The notes beneath the pieces are model-generated. The model saw only the letters and a list, made by a program, of their open reading frames with translations, searched no databases and was not told where the DNA came from. Shown piece after piece: positions 51,101 through 64,000 of a stretch of 64,000 nucleotides of DNA (its first letter is position 1; each line of letters starts with the position of its first letter). The position numbers and the translations under genes are program-made. Source of the DNA: Auanema rhodensis (Eukaryota > Nematoda > Chromadorea > Rhabditida > Rhabditidae); assembly GCA_964057225.1 (NCBI GenBank), contig OZ059899.1, positions 11,470,001-11,534,000 of the forward strand, in the 5' to 3' direction.

Positions 51101-54100
51101 AGAAAGGGAGAGAGAGAGAAAAAAAACAGATGAGAATGAATACATAGAGGGAAAAAGATACTAGTAATGGTCGAAAGTCATTTTCCAGTAGCAGAACATG
51201 CTACCAGACCTCTTCGTCCATCCTCTTCTAGCCCATCCCCCCTCGTCGCCTTCGTCTGCAGATTGAGCGGCATCATGTCCGGCAGTTAGTTTCCAGCTTT
51301 GCGGCCCAGTAAAAAAAATTTTACATATGGAAAGCAATGACGAAAAACGTCCGTCTTGTAGCAGTGAAAGACAAGAGCCATAAAGACTAAACTCTCTCAC
51401 AATGTCTATATCTCTAATACTCTATAGCTTCATCTGATATCTTGTTGCCAGAGGCAATTCGTATTTTGCGACAAAAAGTTAAGACATGAGATAAGTGTCC
51501 GTTAGTCATGCATTTTCATGATTAAGCTAACTCAAAATAATGAAAATCAAAAAAAATTGATGAGAAAGGAGCTGGAAAAATCAAAATTCCCAATGAAACT
51601 AACCAAACAGGTTTGTAAAGGGACCTACCAATTTAGAAAAAAAAACACGGGCCGACTTAGCTGTTTTGTTTGTTAAGTTGATGTGAATTTGTTACAATAT
51701 TTCTAAGAGTTCTCTCTGATATAGAACAAATGTGTTTTAGCTATATATAATATTTCGAAATAATTTGAATATACGTGAATAGCACGTGAAATTTAGCATA
51801 TTAATTTATAATTATTTAAGACTTTATTCAAATTTGTCTGTTTACTTATATAGCAAATAGATGTTTACGGCTTTAAGCTTTACACGTGAAATGATCTCAG
51901 AGCTTCTGCTGCTCTTCGTACGTTCGGTCAAAGAATTGGTTTGGACTGACCAATATGAAAAAAAGAGAAACAATTGAGGGGGGTGGTTATAAACATTGTA
52001 AAATTCAGCTTTCCCAGCATCTCTCTTCCATGCTTGTCATGCCAATATGCGTCTTCTTTTAAAATTCTCTCTTTCTGTGATTTAATTTTTCTTTATCTCA
52101 GAAAAATTATTTTCATTTTTCGTTTCTATTTTCATATCTCAACAACTTTATAACTTCTCATCTTTTACTTCTCTCCTCAGCTGAACAGGAAAATTAGAAA
52201 GCGTTTCTAAGTTCCAAGCTACCAGCATCATCGCCACCACCCCACTGCCATCCTCTCTCATTTCACTTTGAGGATAGCGTACACTATGAAAAATGAATGC
52301 GGACCAACCACGAATAACACAAAGCATGCCCTGAGGCTGTATTGTCATTTAGGTTGTGATGTCGTATTCACATCCAACATATTCATCTTTTGAAGACAAA
52401 AAAAGAAATACAAATATTTTTCTATTTCGTTTAATGAGTGTAGAGCATACAACTATAGTATTAAAGAACCGTTTAGATTAAGCTTCAAGTAAATATTTCA
52501 AAAGCCAATTGAATTAATTTCAATAAATTCATAAAATTCTATTATTCATGCTAAATATACAAATTATAAACAAAATAATGAACACATATATATGTATATA
52601 GAAGAGAATGAATACATGTAACTTCATTTCATTTACAAATTTGAACCACAAGGAAGACATTCACAAGAAAATAACTCCAAATTATTGAAATCAATGAACT
52701 AATGAATTAGTGAATATATAGCTGAATAAACCTTCAGAATAAACGTATTCTGTAGCTTTTGAAGTAAGGATTTAAGCCATTTTTCAGATGTAATTGAAAG
52801 ATCATATTGCTTTAATTCGCATGCTGGACATGCTGACTACTCTGACATCATAAGTCCAGTTCACTCTTCAGAGTAGCCAAGGAAATTCAACCTCCGAACG
52901 TTCACATCCAAATAGAGATGAGAAAAAAAAAAGAAAAAGGAATATATATTTGAAGAGAAATTTGAAAAGAACTATACAATAGAAAAACAGAATAGAGTAT
53001 GTTTCATTAGAAATATATAGTAATCGGAAAACTTGAATTTTGAAAAATATAAAATGAGATAATTCGGGATAGTGTGATACAGAACTAAAAATCAAGAGAA
53101 GAATATGATATGTTTTTTCATAAAAAATAGTATATTTCTTTATAATAATTCAAAAAGTAGAAACAAAATATATAAAAGAAATTATTATGAGTTGAGTTAT
53201 GTACATACTAACAATAATTTCTTATAACTAGTAGAGGAAATCACGGATATTTTTGTATAAATTGGCTGTTATGGATGAGTGAAATTGTATGAAATAGTGG
53301 CAGTAGCCTACATATATCTAAGTTTGTAAACTAGACACAAGATATCCGTTACTTGAAATAAACAAATAAAAACAAAAATATTATAACTTAACAATAGCAT
53401 TTGTTAAAATCTGGTTGGTTTCTCTTTTTCCATCTCTCAAAACCTTAAGTTCCTGATACATTTTTCTTTCACATACACACATAAATATATTATATATACA
53501 TCTTCTTCTTTCTTTTCCTCTGGTCATTACATCATCTTCTTCTTTTTCACTCACACTAGCCATCTCACTTTATTCTATTTTCTGCAGCTGATCCTGATAT
53601 TTCCTTTCGTTATTCACTCGCCCTTTTTACTCTTATTCACACATATATTCAATATATTTTATAATTTTTCTTAAATATATGTCCGTGACTAAATTAAAAA
53701 CCATAAAATTACATTATTATAACCTGACTACTGCTGAAAGAAGTGTTTGAGATATCATTTGCATTTTTTACTTTTACAACCAAATATTTAAAAATTAATT
53801 ATTTTATTTACTTTTTCTTAAATTGCTATTGTGACAGAAAATGTGTATTTTCGGATTTTTTCAACACTATCAGGTCAAGTAACCTATAAATGATGAGACA
53901 GCAATGAACACATTTAGTGGAATTTGTTTTCAGCAGAAAATTCAATTTTTTCTTTTTTGGTGAGCTTAGCGAAATTACTGCTCTCAATCGGCAGAACAGT
54001 AAAAAAACTCAAATCTGGACGATGCCATTGATTTGATGGCATAAGAAAATTTAAATGAAATTTAAAGAATACAAGAGAGAGAAGAAGAACAAAAAACAAA

Positions 54101-54652
54101 AAAGGTTAAATAGACTGCTTGTTTTAAAGTTCAACTGGACTCGAAGATCATGATGGACATAGAAACTTTTCAATTTCTAATATAGCTCTTGTGGCGTCAT
54201 TTGCAGAGATGCAGTAGCCGGAATCAAAGTTTGTTCAATCTAACAACATGAGTGATGATAGAGAGTAGCAAGACACGGACTCGAAACGATTACTAGAATC
54301 ATCAGCATTTGTTACAGAAACACATCGTATGTGAATATACAGATACATACATGTATAGAGAAAGACAAGTATATGAATTGAAAGTAAAACTTCGGATTGA
54401 AGAGAAAAAAAAAGAAAAAAGATCAAAAAGACTAAAATTAGCTGAAGAAGTATGGTGAAGTGGACATGTCCCAATTAGCAATTCTTCGCATGCGAACAGC
54501 AAAAACGACGTTGACTACATCAACGGAAACGAGCAGATCCAAGAAGAGATGGACTGATATACAGAGCAGCAAAAGATGAGAAAAGTTCTAAGAGAACACG
54601 ACAATATATAAAAGATAATTGCTTATTAGGAGATATTAGTATAAGATAAATA

Positions 54653-54906
<254 letters not shown>

Positions 54907-55560
54907 AGGGGAGGGGCTAATATAGCCGAGAAGGAAAAAAAACAGAGAAATTAAAAAAAGCAAAATCAATGCTTATAACCATCATTCTTAGTATCAATGT
55001 AAGTTCTTTCTAGGCTTATTCAACGATGGCCGAATTGAAAAAATTGTGAAAACAGTGAAGCGAAAGATCGAAATTCTTCCTTCAGATGTGCGTCTTCGTG
55101 CAAGCCAATAGGATTTTGAATCTTGTTCACTTCACATTGTGTCGTTTTGAAAATGAAAAATTATGAAAAATTGAAGAAAATAATCGTCGGTCTCCCAGAG
55201 ACGACGTGATTGTATGATTGTAAACAAAGTTTATTTGGTAAATAATAAAAGAAAAGACTAGTGAAGTCAATAATCTTTGCATCAATTGGCTATTTCATCC
55301 ATTTGGCAGCCGGTGTTTTCACCAAAAACATCATATGTTTGATTAAGTTGCTTATGATCCAATTCAATATATTACATTTTAATAACAAATATTTGTATTT
55401 ATTGTTGTTTTTCTATTTTATGAAAGTTTTTAAAAGTCATAGTTGTGCCATTGTACTGCTAGAATATTGAATAAGCTTAAAAAATAAAAATTTCATTATG
55501 AAACAGAGAATCCCCGAAAACAATTGAAGCTAATTCATCATATGTAGAGTTTTGACACTC

Positions 55561-57483
55561 TTATTTGGCACGAAATGTTGGACATTTATCTGAGGTTGAA
55601 GGATACATCTTTGCCATTTTTTGATCAAAGGCTTTTAGCGCTGTTTGAAATCTAAAAGTAAAACAAAGCACTTTAATAAAACTTATTAAAATTGTGAAAC
55701 CTTTCAGCGTTTATTTGTTGTATTTTTCTGGATATGAGACCAGCGGCTTTAGTCTTAATACCTCGATGAAACATAAAATGTTCTGACAGAATGTCCAGCT
55801 TATAGCCGGCTCGGCATAATTCCCATCTCTGAAAAGGATGACAACCATATTAACTTCATTTTTATTATTATATACTACAGTACTAAATGAACTAGATATA
55901 TATTATTTTATTTATTTACTTATCATTTATTTTCTCTTTTAGATATTTTCATATTAAAAAAAAATTAAAAGAAAACATACTAATTCAGTGTTATCACGGA
56001 TCAAGAAAGGAAACAACTCGTCATGTAATGGAATGTTGCTTAATGATATGAACTGTGGTTCCCATGCTGATGATGTATATCTGAGAGAAATATTAAGAAT
56101 GTTATTTCTTCGCAAAAAAAATTAAAACAAACGGGTAGTCGGAGACGGAAACTCCACTAGAATTCTGTTTATTTTGAAACCACATATCTAATCCTTCGAT
56201 ATTATGAGCGCCTACAGTAAAATAGAGCATAATATACAAAAATTTCCCAAACCTAACTAACCTCGATAGTAACGGTCGTGAAAAACTACAGCTTTACCAT
56301 CTTTAAATAGAGAGAATAGTTGAGCTTTATCCTGTGGCAAGCTGAAATATATTATTTAATTATAAAATACAATGTATAAAATGCGAATTACTTCTCTATA
56401 TTACTGTTAATTTCAAAAATTCTATATACTAATAAGCGTTTGGGATCATCTGCCATAACACGCTCAGCTATTCGTCGAACATCCGCTTCAAAATTTATCG
56501 TGAATAAATGCTCCAAATCAGCAATTAATATATATTTAGACGGAACATACTAAAATATAAATAAATACTTATTATATGATTAAATTGTTATTGTTATACT
56601 AACCATTCGAGCAATATTTCGAATAATATTAGCTGGATAATCAGCGATCTTTTGAATGCTGATAGATTTTGTAACTTCACGACATGCTGGCTCGGATACA
56701 AGCACACAATCGGCTGTCCAATTTTGTGGATAAACCAGATGGACGCTGAGATACTGACGAACAGATGGATTATCGTTGATTAGATCATGAAGCTAAAGAA
56801 GGAGAAAAGTGATGTAAATAACAATTATCTTGATTATGATAAGAATATTCTTGAAAGGAAAAAGGAAGAACAAATTGATTATTTGAGGAAAAACATAAAT
56901 AGAAATGATATACCTTATTTAAAGTACAACTATAATCGCTTATATCATTCAACAATATAGCTAATGATATTGGAGCATTCCAATTTAAAACCTTAAAATA
57001 GTATAATAATAATTATATTATATTATATATTTAACCTGATCTATTATACGATTATCTAATAAATTTGAGCTCATATGTAATATTTGTGAAATCCGGTCAT
57101 ACTCTCGATAAATAGGTGATATAACATTATAATATATACAATAATCATGATAAACATCATAGGTTGGGGAGCGAAAAGGCAATGAATTGCCTCTGAAAAT
57201 ATAAAACTGTTAATTATGTGTCAAATTATGAGAAAAAATAATATATAAATAAAAATAAAATAATATAATAATAAAGTTAGGACTCACGTTATACTGTCAT
57301 CTTCATTAGTTGCTCGTAAAAACCTGAAAAAACATTACTTATTCTATTCCAAATGAAGGAAAGACAATGAAACCTATTTGATAGCTCGACCAGATCTGTA
57401 TTTTGGTATTGTAATAAAAGAATTGCTAGAGATCCGTAGAAAAGAACTAGAAGTATTCGAAATGCCTGAGAGCATGTGAACAT
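55561..57483 (-). CDS. Glycosyltransferase family 49 protein (B4GAT1/LARGE-like)
   Basis: About ten exons, start at 57483 and stop at 55561-55563, giving about 400 residues. It has a type II membrane layout: a short N-terminal tail, then an anchor (FRILLVLFYGSLAILLL, about 8-24). The luminal domain has ISLAILLND, then YVPSKYILIADLEHLFTINF at about 193-212, where DLE occupies the metal-binding DxD position. Near the C-terminus come WEPQFISLSNIPLHDELF and ELCRAGYKLDILSEHFMFHRGIK, the family's characteristic end block. Such enzymes act in the Golgi, adding glucuronic acid or N-acetylglucosamine to glycans, and nematodes have several (bgnt-1-type) copies. DLE instead of the commoner DxD is a noteworthy variant but may be normal in the nematode branch. 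Exact sugar specificity cannot be told from sequence. Confidence 0.85.
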
Positions 57484-60438
57484 AGTTCTTGAATGTGTTG
57501 AACTAGAAAAAAACTTTAATTCATATCAATGAATTCAAAAAGGTATTTAGAAAATACCTTAAAATTGAGTATAAACTAATATTTTTTTGCTGATCAATTT
57601 TTTCTTATTGTGTAGTCGTGATATATCACTAGTTGTGCTACTAGCCTGAAAAATAAATGTGTACTAACTGAGAAACCGACGAGATTCATATTTCAAATTA
57701 ATTTAATTTTTTTAAAATACACCGGAAAAAAGATATTAAATAAAACATACGGAAAAGTTTTGACAGCGCTGTTGAAGTATATAACATCGTTTGTAAATAA
57801 CTCTTAAATATATTAAAATATAATGCATAAGACTGCTTAAGATATAGAAATAAAGAAAGTATTTGGTGATTATACGATTCAAAAACAAATGTATAGATAG
57901 AAAAATATGTTTATAGATTATAAAGATTTATAAGAAGAAATATATTCAATCAATTATTTGTGAAAGAGGTCTGTCTATAGAGATTTTAATGTAGGTTTGT
58001 ATATAAGCATTGTGTATATATTACAAAACAACAGACATACAATATGTATTTTGAAAGAAAATAGAAAATCATAAAGAAATAATTATTGCATAGTTATCAA
58101 AAATGTAAAAAACAAATCAAAGTGGAATGGTTATGAAACACTATGTAATGCATGAATTTTCTTAAATGCATTTCTACAACATAAATTAAAGACGATAAGA
58201 GATAATAAGCTGAGAGAGGACACATCAAAAGTGAGTTTTTCTATTTAAATCTTAGAAAAACTAAATCGATTCACAGAAATTTTGGTTGCCAGGAGAAAAA
58301 ATATTAGGCGATTCACAAGCATAAGAGTTTCCGTCGACTACAACCGTTAAGAACGCGCGCAATCTCACAAATAAAAATGATACTAATCTTCATTAGAATA
58401 ATGCTTTCACTGTAGTTCGAGCGATGAATCTGATCATTACCAGACCACCCCACCGCCCCCCCCCCCTTCAGGCCAGATATCATACCCCAAGCAATACATC
58501 TCGCAAGTGCAAGGACGATCGAGTGAAATCGAAGATTATTTAGCGAGAATATGTCAGATAGGAGGCAGGTTGCATTATAAAACACATTTCCATTATATAT
58601 ATACCTATATATGACTATATGTAAAATGGATTAACAGTCCAACATAATATATATGAAGTAGTTCGTAAAATAGTATATGGTTTCTATGTTGTTATTCTAA
58701 ACATTGAAAGTTTGTTGATAGTAATTTTTATTTTATTTTTCAAAAAAAAAGGAGGAAACGTTTAAAAATTCCATTTTATAACGTATTCCTTTTAAACACA
58801 AGCGAAATATGTACTATCGGAAATGAAATTGAATAGAAGCGAATACGGGATAATCAAAGCTGCATACTTCAAAACAAACAGTAATATTATGCTAATTAGA
58901 TTTATTCAGATGACTTTTTTGAATTTTGCATATAGTTCGCATTAATTATTGTTTGATTTGATACAAATCACACAATAAGATGTTAATGAAGATGATAAAA
59001 CTAAAAATTAGTAAGGAAATGATTATTTTTCATACTTGACTATCATGACAACACAGTATTTAATGTTTTTAAATATAGAAAACATAAATATGAATCATAA
59101 GTTCCGAAAGTAGAAGTGAAATCATATAATATAAAGGAACGAAGAAAAGAAGAATCGTCAAAAATCGAGTACATTTCAGGAAAAGTGATAGATGCAGGAA
59201 TCAAAAGAGGGTCATGCGAAAACAAACTTCAGTGATGATGAGGCTTTGTGGGGCAAACAATCAAACGAATAGGCATATAGTTGTGACCTATGAACTACCA
59301 TACAAAAGTATATTGTTCGAAAATTATTTTTAAAAAACAAATAAACTGTATGAGCATATCATATATTCAATATAGAATTGAAAAAACGGTTCTGAATCTT
59401 GAGAACTTCAAGCTTGTAGGACAGGCAATCAGGTCAGAAATTATTCACATGGATTATCGAATAGGGAAACTGAAAAAGATGACGTTATTATCATGTATAA
59501 CAAGATAGTTTTCACTGATTTCTGCTTATGAAACCGGACTTACTTAAATCTTCAAGAAAATGAAAATATTAGTCTTCAAAATCGTTTTAGGCACGTTACT
59601 GTGGTCCGCAGAGAGAATTAGAGATTTGATTGGTACAAAAGAATTCGTCTAGGATTTTTTCAATAAACCAACTGCCAGATGTTCAAATACATACAGAACC
59701 TATGATTCAAAAACAGGTGACCACGAACAGTACAACTCATTGATAGAGTGCAAAACTTTAGTTTATTGTTTTTTTCACAAAAAGAAACAAGTCAAGATAT
59801 TTATTATTTCTAGTCAACTGCATTCAAATCAAAGTTATAAGCGTTATAGCACATATTATGTACCGAGAACAACCAGTTTCGTTGAGAAGACAGTTTTCAA
59901 TATCCAAAAGTTCGCTTTTTAACACGCCGAACATTTGAAACGCACGCGACATCTGAAGAACTATAAATATTTTTAAGCATTAGGTCTAGAATAATTTTAC
60001 AATTGTTAACCTCAGATCCACCTTTATACAATAATAAATTTGCAACGTCAACTTGATTTGATTGCCGTTTTTTATGTTGGATCAGTCCGAAGTCTTGCGA
60101 CTTTTTAGAGACAAAAGCAGAAACATGCTACTGATTGTGGACAGTACCCTATACATAAACATATAGTTCTAATGCCTATAGATTTAAGCGATTAGGTAAT
60201 AATAATCTTCTTTCTCCTTAAGATACACAAAAAAAAACATTGAAACCGGCAATTTTTAATGCAATCAGTGTATAAAATTAAATTGTACAGATGATATGTA
60301 ACGATAGTAGGACATAGGCAACATAATACAATGAATACTCGTTAAATTGGTAGATCAAAACTGCACATGGGGTAACAAACCATTGCATCCACGATTGGGA
60401 AGTATATTTCAAAGCATTATATAGATGGAAAAAAGGAT
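57484..60438. other. Intergenic, no gene seen
   Basis: AT-rich with a C-rich run (ACCGCCCCCCCCCCCTTCAG) near 58450. Scattered short open frames lack splice context. It contains the upstream region of the glycosyltransferase gene and the 3' flank of rnr-1. Confidence 0.5.
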
Positions 60439-63400
60439 TTATCCAGAGCACATAAGACATCCTTCATCTTCTTCGATAGTAGCATTGGCTAATCTTGCAG
60501 TCTCAGCTTCCTAAAAAAAGGAATAAAACCAATATTTCAAAACAATACTAACCACTCCTTCCTTAGCCTTCAAGGCCTTCTTGTCAACAGTGAATTGTAC
60601 AGCATTTACTGCAGGTCTGGTTCTAAGATAGTACATTCCAGTTTTCAATCCCTTCTTCCATCCATAGAAATGCATTGAAGTGATATTGGCATAACTTGGA
60701 CGAGCGATATGAATGTTCAATGACTGAGATTGATCTATATAAGCACCACGATCAGCAGCCATTTCGATAATTTCCTTTTGAGAAAGTTCCCAAACTGTTT
60801 GATAAAGAGCCTTAATTTCGCTAGGAATATCAGGGATGTTAGCAATAGATCCATTATGAGCAATCATCATGTTCTTTGTCTCCTCATTCCACAAACCTAG
60901 TTCGACAAGGTCCTTCAGTAAATGTGGGTTAACGATCTGGAAATCACCTGGAAAAATAAAACGGTTATCATGAGCGCAGTAAATAACAAACCAGAAAGTA
61001 CACGCCTACTGTAGATGTTCGATGTGTATGGCTCAATAGATTCATTGTTACCGAGAATTTGTGCAGTGGAAGCAGTTGGCATAGGAGCAAGTAAAAGACT
61101 GTTGCGAATACCATGCTTCTTGATCTTCTCTTTGAGGGTTGCCCAGTCACACTGGTCAGTTGGGGTTACACCCCACATATCATATTGCAAAATTCCCTTA
61201 GAAACGGGAGAGCCTTCATAAGTCTCATAAACACCTGTGAAACAAAAAGATTATAATATTAAAGATGCCAAACTCTTACCGAGTTGCTCGGCAAGTTCAC
61301 AAGAAGCTTCTAAAGATGCATAGTAAATAGTTTCGAAAATACGTTTGTTAAGATCGCGAGCTTGAGGAGATGTAAATGGATAGCGCATAAGCATAAAACA
61401 ATCAGCAAGACCCTGAACGTGTGTTATGGATCACTAAAATTAAATTTATTATAGCAATACCTGAACTCCGAGACCAATAGGACGATGTCTCATGTTCGAG
61501 CGACGAGCTTCTTCGACAGGGTAGTAGTTAACATCAATGATCTTGTTCAGATTCTTAGTCATCACCTATAAAATACCTTTTATGTGAAAACGATTGAGAT
61601 CAACAACCTTAGAAACCACATGGAGTTTCTCGAAGTCAAAGGTTTTTTCGGGGGTGACAAAACGAGGCAGAGCAATTGAAGCCAAATTACAAACAGCAAC
61701 TTCATCGGGACTACTGTACTCAACAATTTCAGTACATAGGTTGGAGCACTTGATAGTTCCAAGATTTTGTTGATTAGACTTCCGATTACAAGCATCTTTA
61801 TATACAATATAGGGGAGACCAGTTTCGATTTGACTGGAGACGATGTGCTCCCAAAGCTTTCTAGCTTTTACCTGCTTACGATAACGCTTATCCTCTTCAT
61901 ACCTAGCATTATAATTAAGTACAGGAATATTCACTAAAATCTTACTTTGTATAAAGTTTCTCAAACTCTTCTCCCCAGCAGTCGTCAAGACCGGGGCATT
62001 CATTGGGACACATCAAAGACCATTCCTGATCTCTTTCAACCCTTTTCATGAAAAGATCAGGGATCCATAGGGCATAAAACAAATCTCTAGCACGTTCCTC
62101 TTCTGGTCCAGTGTTTCTGCGAAGGGCAACAAAACTAAAATGTTACAGTTAACAAAAAACTCAAATTTTTATAATTTACTCGAAGATGTCCGCGTGCCAT
62201 GGCTCGAGATAGATGGCGAATGCACCTGGTCTCTTATTACCTCCTTGATCAACATAACGAGCAGTATTATTGAAAACACGAAGCATTGGAACCAATCCAT
62301 TCGAAGTACCATTAGTCTTCAAAATTGAATTAAAATTTAAGAGAATATTAAAAGTCTTCCCTTACCCCATTAATCAAGGAACCAGTTGCACGAATCTTAT
62401 GAACATTCAATCCTATTCCTCCAGCGCTTTTAGAAATCAAAGCACACTGTTTGAGCGTGTCATATATACCTTGAATTGAATCTTCACACATAGTGAGCAA
62501 GAAACAAGAGGACATCTGTGGTCTAAATTGTAGGCAATATTTTTTAGTAACTTAACAACATTCCTTATTACCTGACGGTACCAGAGTTGAAAAGAGTTGG
62601 CGAAGCATGAGTGAAGAATCTTTCGCTCATGAGATTGTAGGTTTCAACAGCACTATCAATATCTACTCCATGAATTCCGACAGCTACTCTCATAAGCATA
62701 TGCTGTGGACGTTCAACCACCTGAGAAGTGAATAAATCACCGATAAAAGTATAAAAAAACTTACTTCTTTGTTAATTTTCAAAAGATAAGAGCGTTCGAG
62801 TGTTTTGAATCCAAAATAAGAATAAGAGAAGTCGCGATCATAGACAATAGCAGAGTTTAAACGCTGAAATAATTCAAGTCTATATAGCATCACTAAGCGT
62901 ATTATACATCAGCATTTTTCATAATAATATCGTAAGTTTCTTTGCTGATCATAGGAGCATGTTTATCAGTATGCTCGGTGCGGAAATTATACAGACGTTC
63001 CATGACTTCTGAGAAGACCTAAATTCAACTATAATCATAGTTGTTCTAAAATAACCAACTTTGTTAGTTTTTTTATGCAAATTGGACACAGCAATTCGAG
63101 CAGCAAGAATGGCATAATCAGGATGTTGTGTAGTCATCGAGGCAGCAGTTTCAGCAGCTAAGTTATCTAACTCTGTGGTTGAAACTCCTTTATAAAGACC
63201 ACCAATAACTTTCATAGTGACAAGAACCTAATCACAAAATAGTATATACAATTATATTATTATTTACTTACAGGGTCAACATAATCCATGTTTAAGTTGT
63301 AAGAAAGCTTAATCATACGAGCAGTGATTTTATCAAAGTGAACAATTTCTTTTCTTCCATCTAATATTATTTAAGTTATGAAAAAATAAACAAAAATAAT

Positions 63401-63440
63401 TACCTCTCTTCACTACGTAAGTGCTGTTCATGCGCTGCAT
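60439..63440 (-). CDS. rnr-1: Ribonucleoside-diphosphate reductase large subunit (class Ia)
   Basis: About 14 exons, start at 63440 and stop at 60439-60441, give roughly 790 residues, the usual length. The enzyme reduces ribonucleoside diphosphates to dNDPs with the small R2 subunit. Visible features: N-terminal ATP-cone ([20 protein letters not shown]); [14 protein letters not shown] followed by MSSCFLL, holding the first active-site cysteine; the second block [11 protein letters not shown], with catalytic Asn, thiyl-radical Cys and Glu; then [10 protein letters not shown] with the partner cysteine; [18 protein letters not shown]; the paired tyrosine region [10 protein letters not shown]; and the C-terminal CLMCSG arm that passes electrons from thioredoxin. 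All catalytic residues appear present. The start [12 protein letters not shown] is reasonable; an alternative Met lies three codons later. An E2F-like site lies about 270 bp upstream, fitting S-phase control. Confidence 0.96.
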
Positions 63441-64000
63441 GGTTAGTTTCTATAAATATGAAAAAGTTATTCAAATTGCAAAGTCAAAAAAAACGAGAAA
63501 GAATAATAGCAAAAAATCATTCAAACAAATAATAATTAAAGAAACATGTCTCTTTAACTTTAGAGCTTGTGACCAGCTAAATCAACAACTGTTGCTAGGG
63601 TCTCCCAATTAGACACAAAGAGCAGTAGAAGAAAGCCTAGAGCCATCCTCTAGATTGCAATATTGAACACAATGAACAACTCAGCAAGCAGCAAAATTTT
63701 TGAAAAACATTTTCGCGCGCGCGCGAGAATCAGTGCATGATTTGTGAACAGGGCCATGTGGCCAACTTTGACCTCCATTTAATGGTAATGAATTAGTTGA
63801 TGAAGTAAGCAAATTATTATGCAAATCTAATGCTTACCTCTCGCAATTTTCTGAGGGCCTGAACATCTGTGTGCATGTTTATACGAATGGTTTCTGATCG
63901 TAAATAAATAGCAAAAGGAACTTTGTTTTCGAGCACGCCATAAAGTTACGTCTTTCAATGTCATTGTGCCAGGTGTTAATATTCTTGGAACATATAATAT
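63441..64000. other. Upstream region of rnr-1
   Basis: No gene detected up to the window edge. The main signal is the CG-rich palindrome at 63711-63728. CpG is otherwise scarce in this stretch. Confidence 0.45.
63711..63728. promoter_or_regulatory. E2F-like palindrome upstream of rnr-1
   Basis: TTTCGCGCGCGCGCGAGA contains TTTCGCGC, an exact match to the E2F/DP consensus TTTSSCGC. The extended CG alternation makes it nearly symmetric. Ribonucleotide reductase genes are classical E2F targets in animals. Function is inferred from sequence and position only. Confidence 0.5.

Overview
The window is nuclear DNA of a chromadorean nematode. The genes are AT-rich and cut by many tiny introns, mostly about 40-50 nt. 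Several start codons follow a TTTTCAG-type acceptor with no upstream donor, as expected for spliced-leader trans-splicing. The clearest nematode markers are an flp-24 neuropeptide precursor encoding VPSAGDMMVRFG and a DEX-1-like protein with two nidogen domains. I cannot name the genus.

Layout. 1-8.9 kb is a transposon-rich patch. A 1.6-kb block (a Tc1/mariner end, a 56-bp satellite and half of a Merlin transposon) occurs twice in inverted orientation, at 1-1631 and 4871-6391. Between the arms lie a small three-exon host gene (2901-3486) and the 3' part of a Ty3-type LTR retrotransposon (3623-4870), which is fused in frame to the truncated Merlin transposase. Further out are an internally deleted Tc1 copy, a Ty3-integrase/BEL-Pao mosaic ORF and a tRNA-Ile relic.

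9.2-25.6 kb is a dense block of five genes: a long coiled-coil protein (+), a 228-aa serine-rich protein (-), p70 S6 kinase rsks-1 (-), a STARD3-like MENTAL+START lipid-transfer protein (+, divergent from rsks-1) and a large DEX-1-like membrane protein (-, convergent with the STARD3-like gene).

25.6-34.5 kb is a 9-kb gene desert rich in microsatellites. Then come flp-24 (34.6 kb), a hAT-like MITE inserted at the edge of a lone mariner terminal repeat (36.2 kb), a secreted protein with a near-perfect 39-bp minisatellite in its coding sequence (37.2-39.3 kb) and a small 149-aa helical protein (41 kb, -).

41.6-55.5 kb is a second, 14-kb desert dominated by GA-rich DNA, including a (GA)n tract of about 240 bp. 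At the right end are a glycosyltransferase-49 family gene (55.6-57.5 kb, -) and the large subunit of ribonucleotide reductase, rnr-1 (60.4-63.4 kb, -), with an E2F-like TTTCGCGC palindrome upstream.

I see no operon or multi-gene pathway. Growth signalling (rsks-1), dNTP supply (rnr-1), sterol/lipid transport, glycosylation and neuronal/epithelial genes are simply neighbours. All gene models were spliced by eye, so individual exon edges may be off by a few bases.
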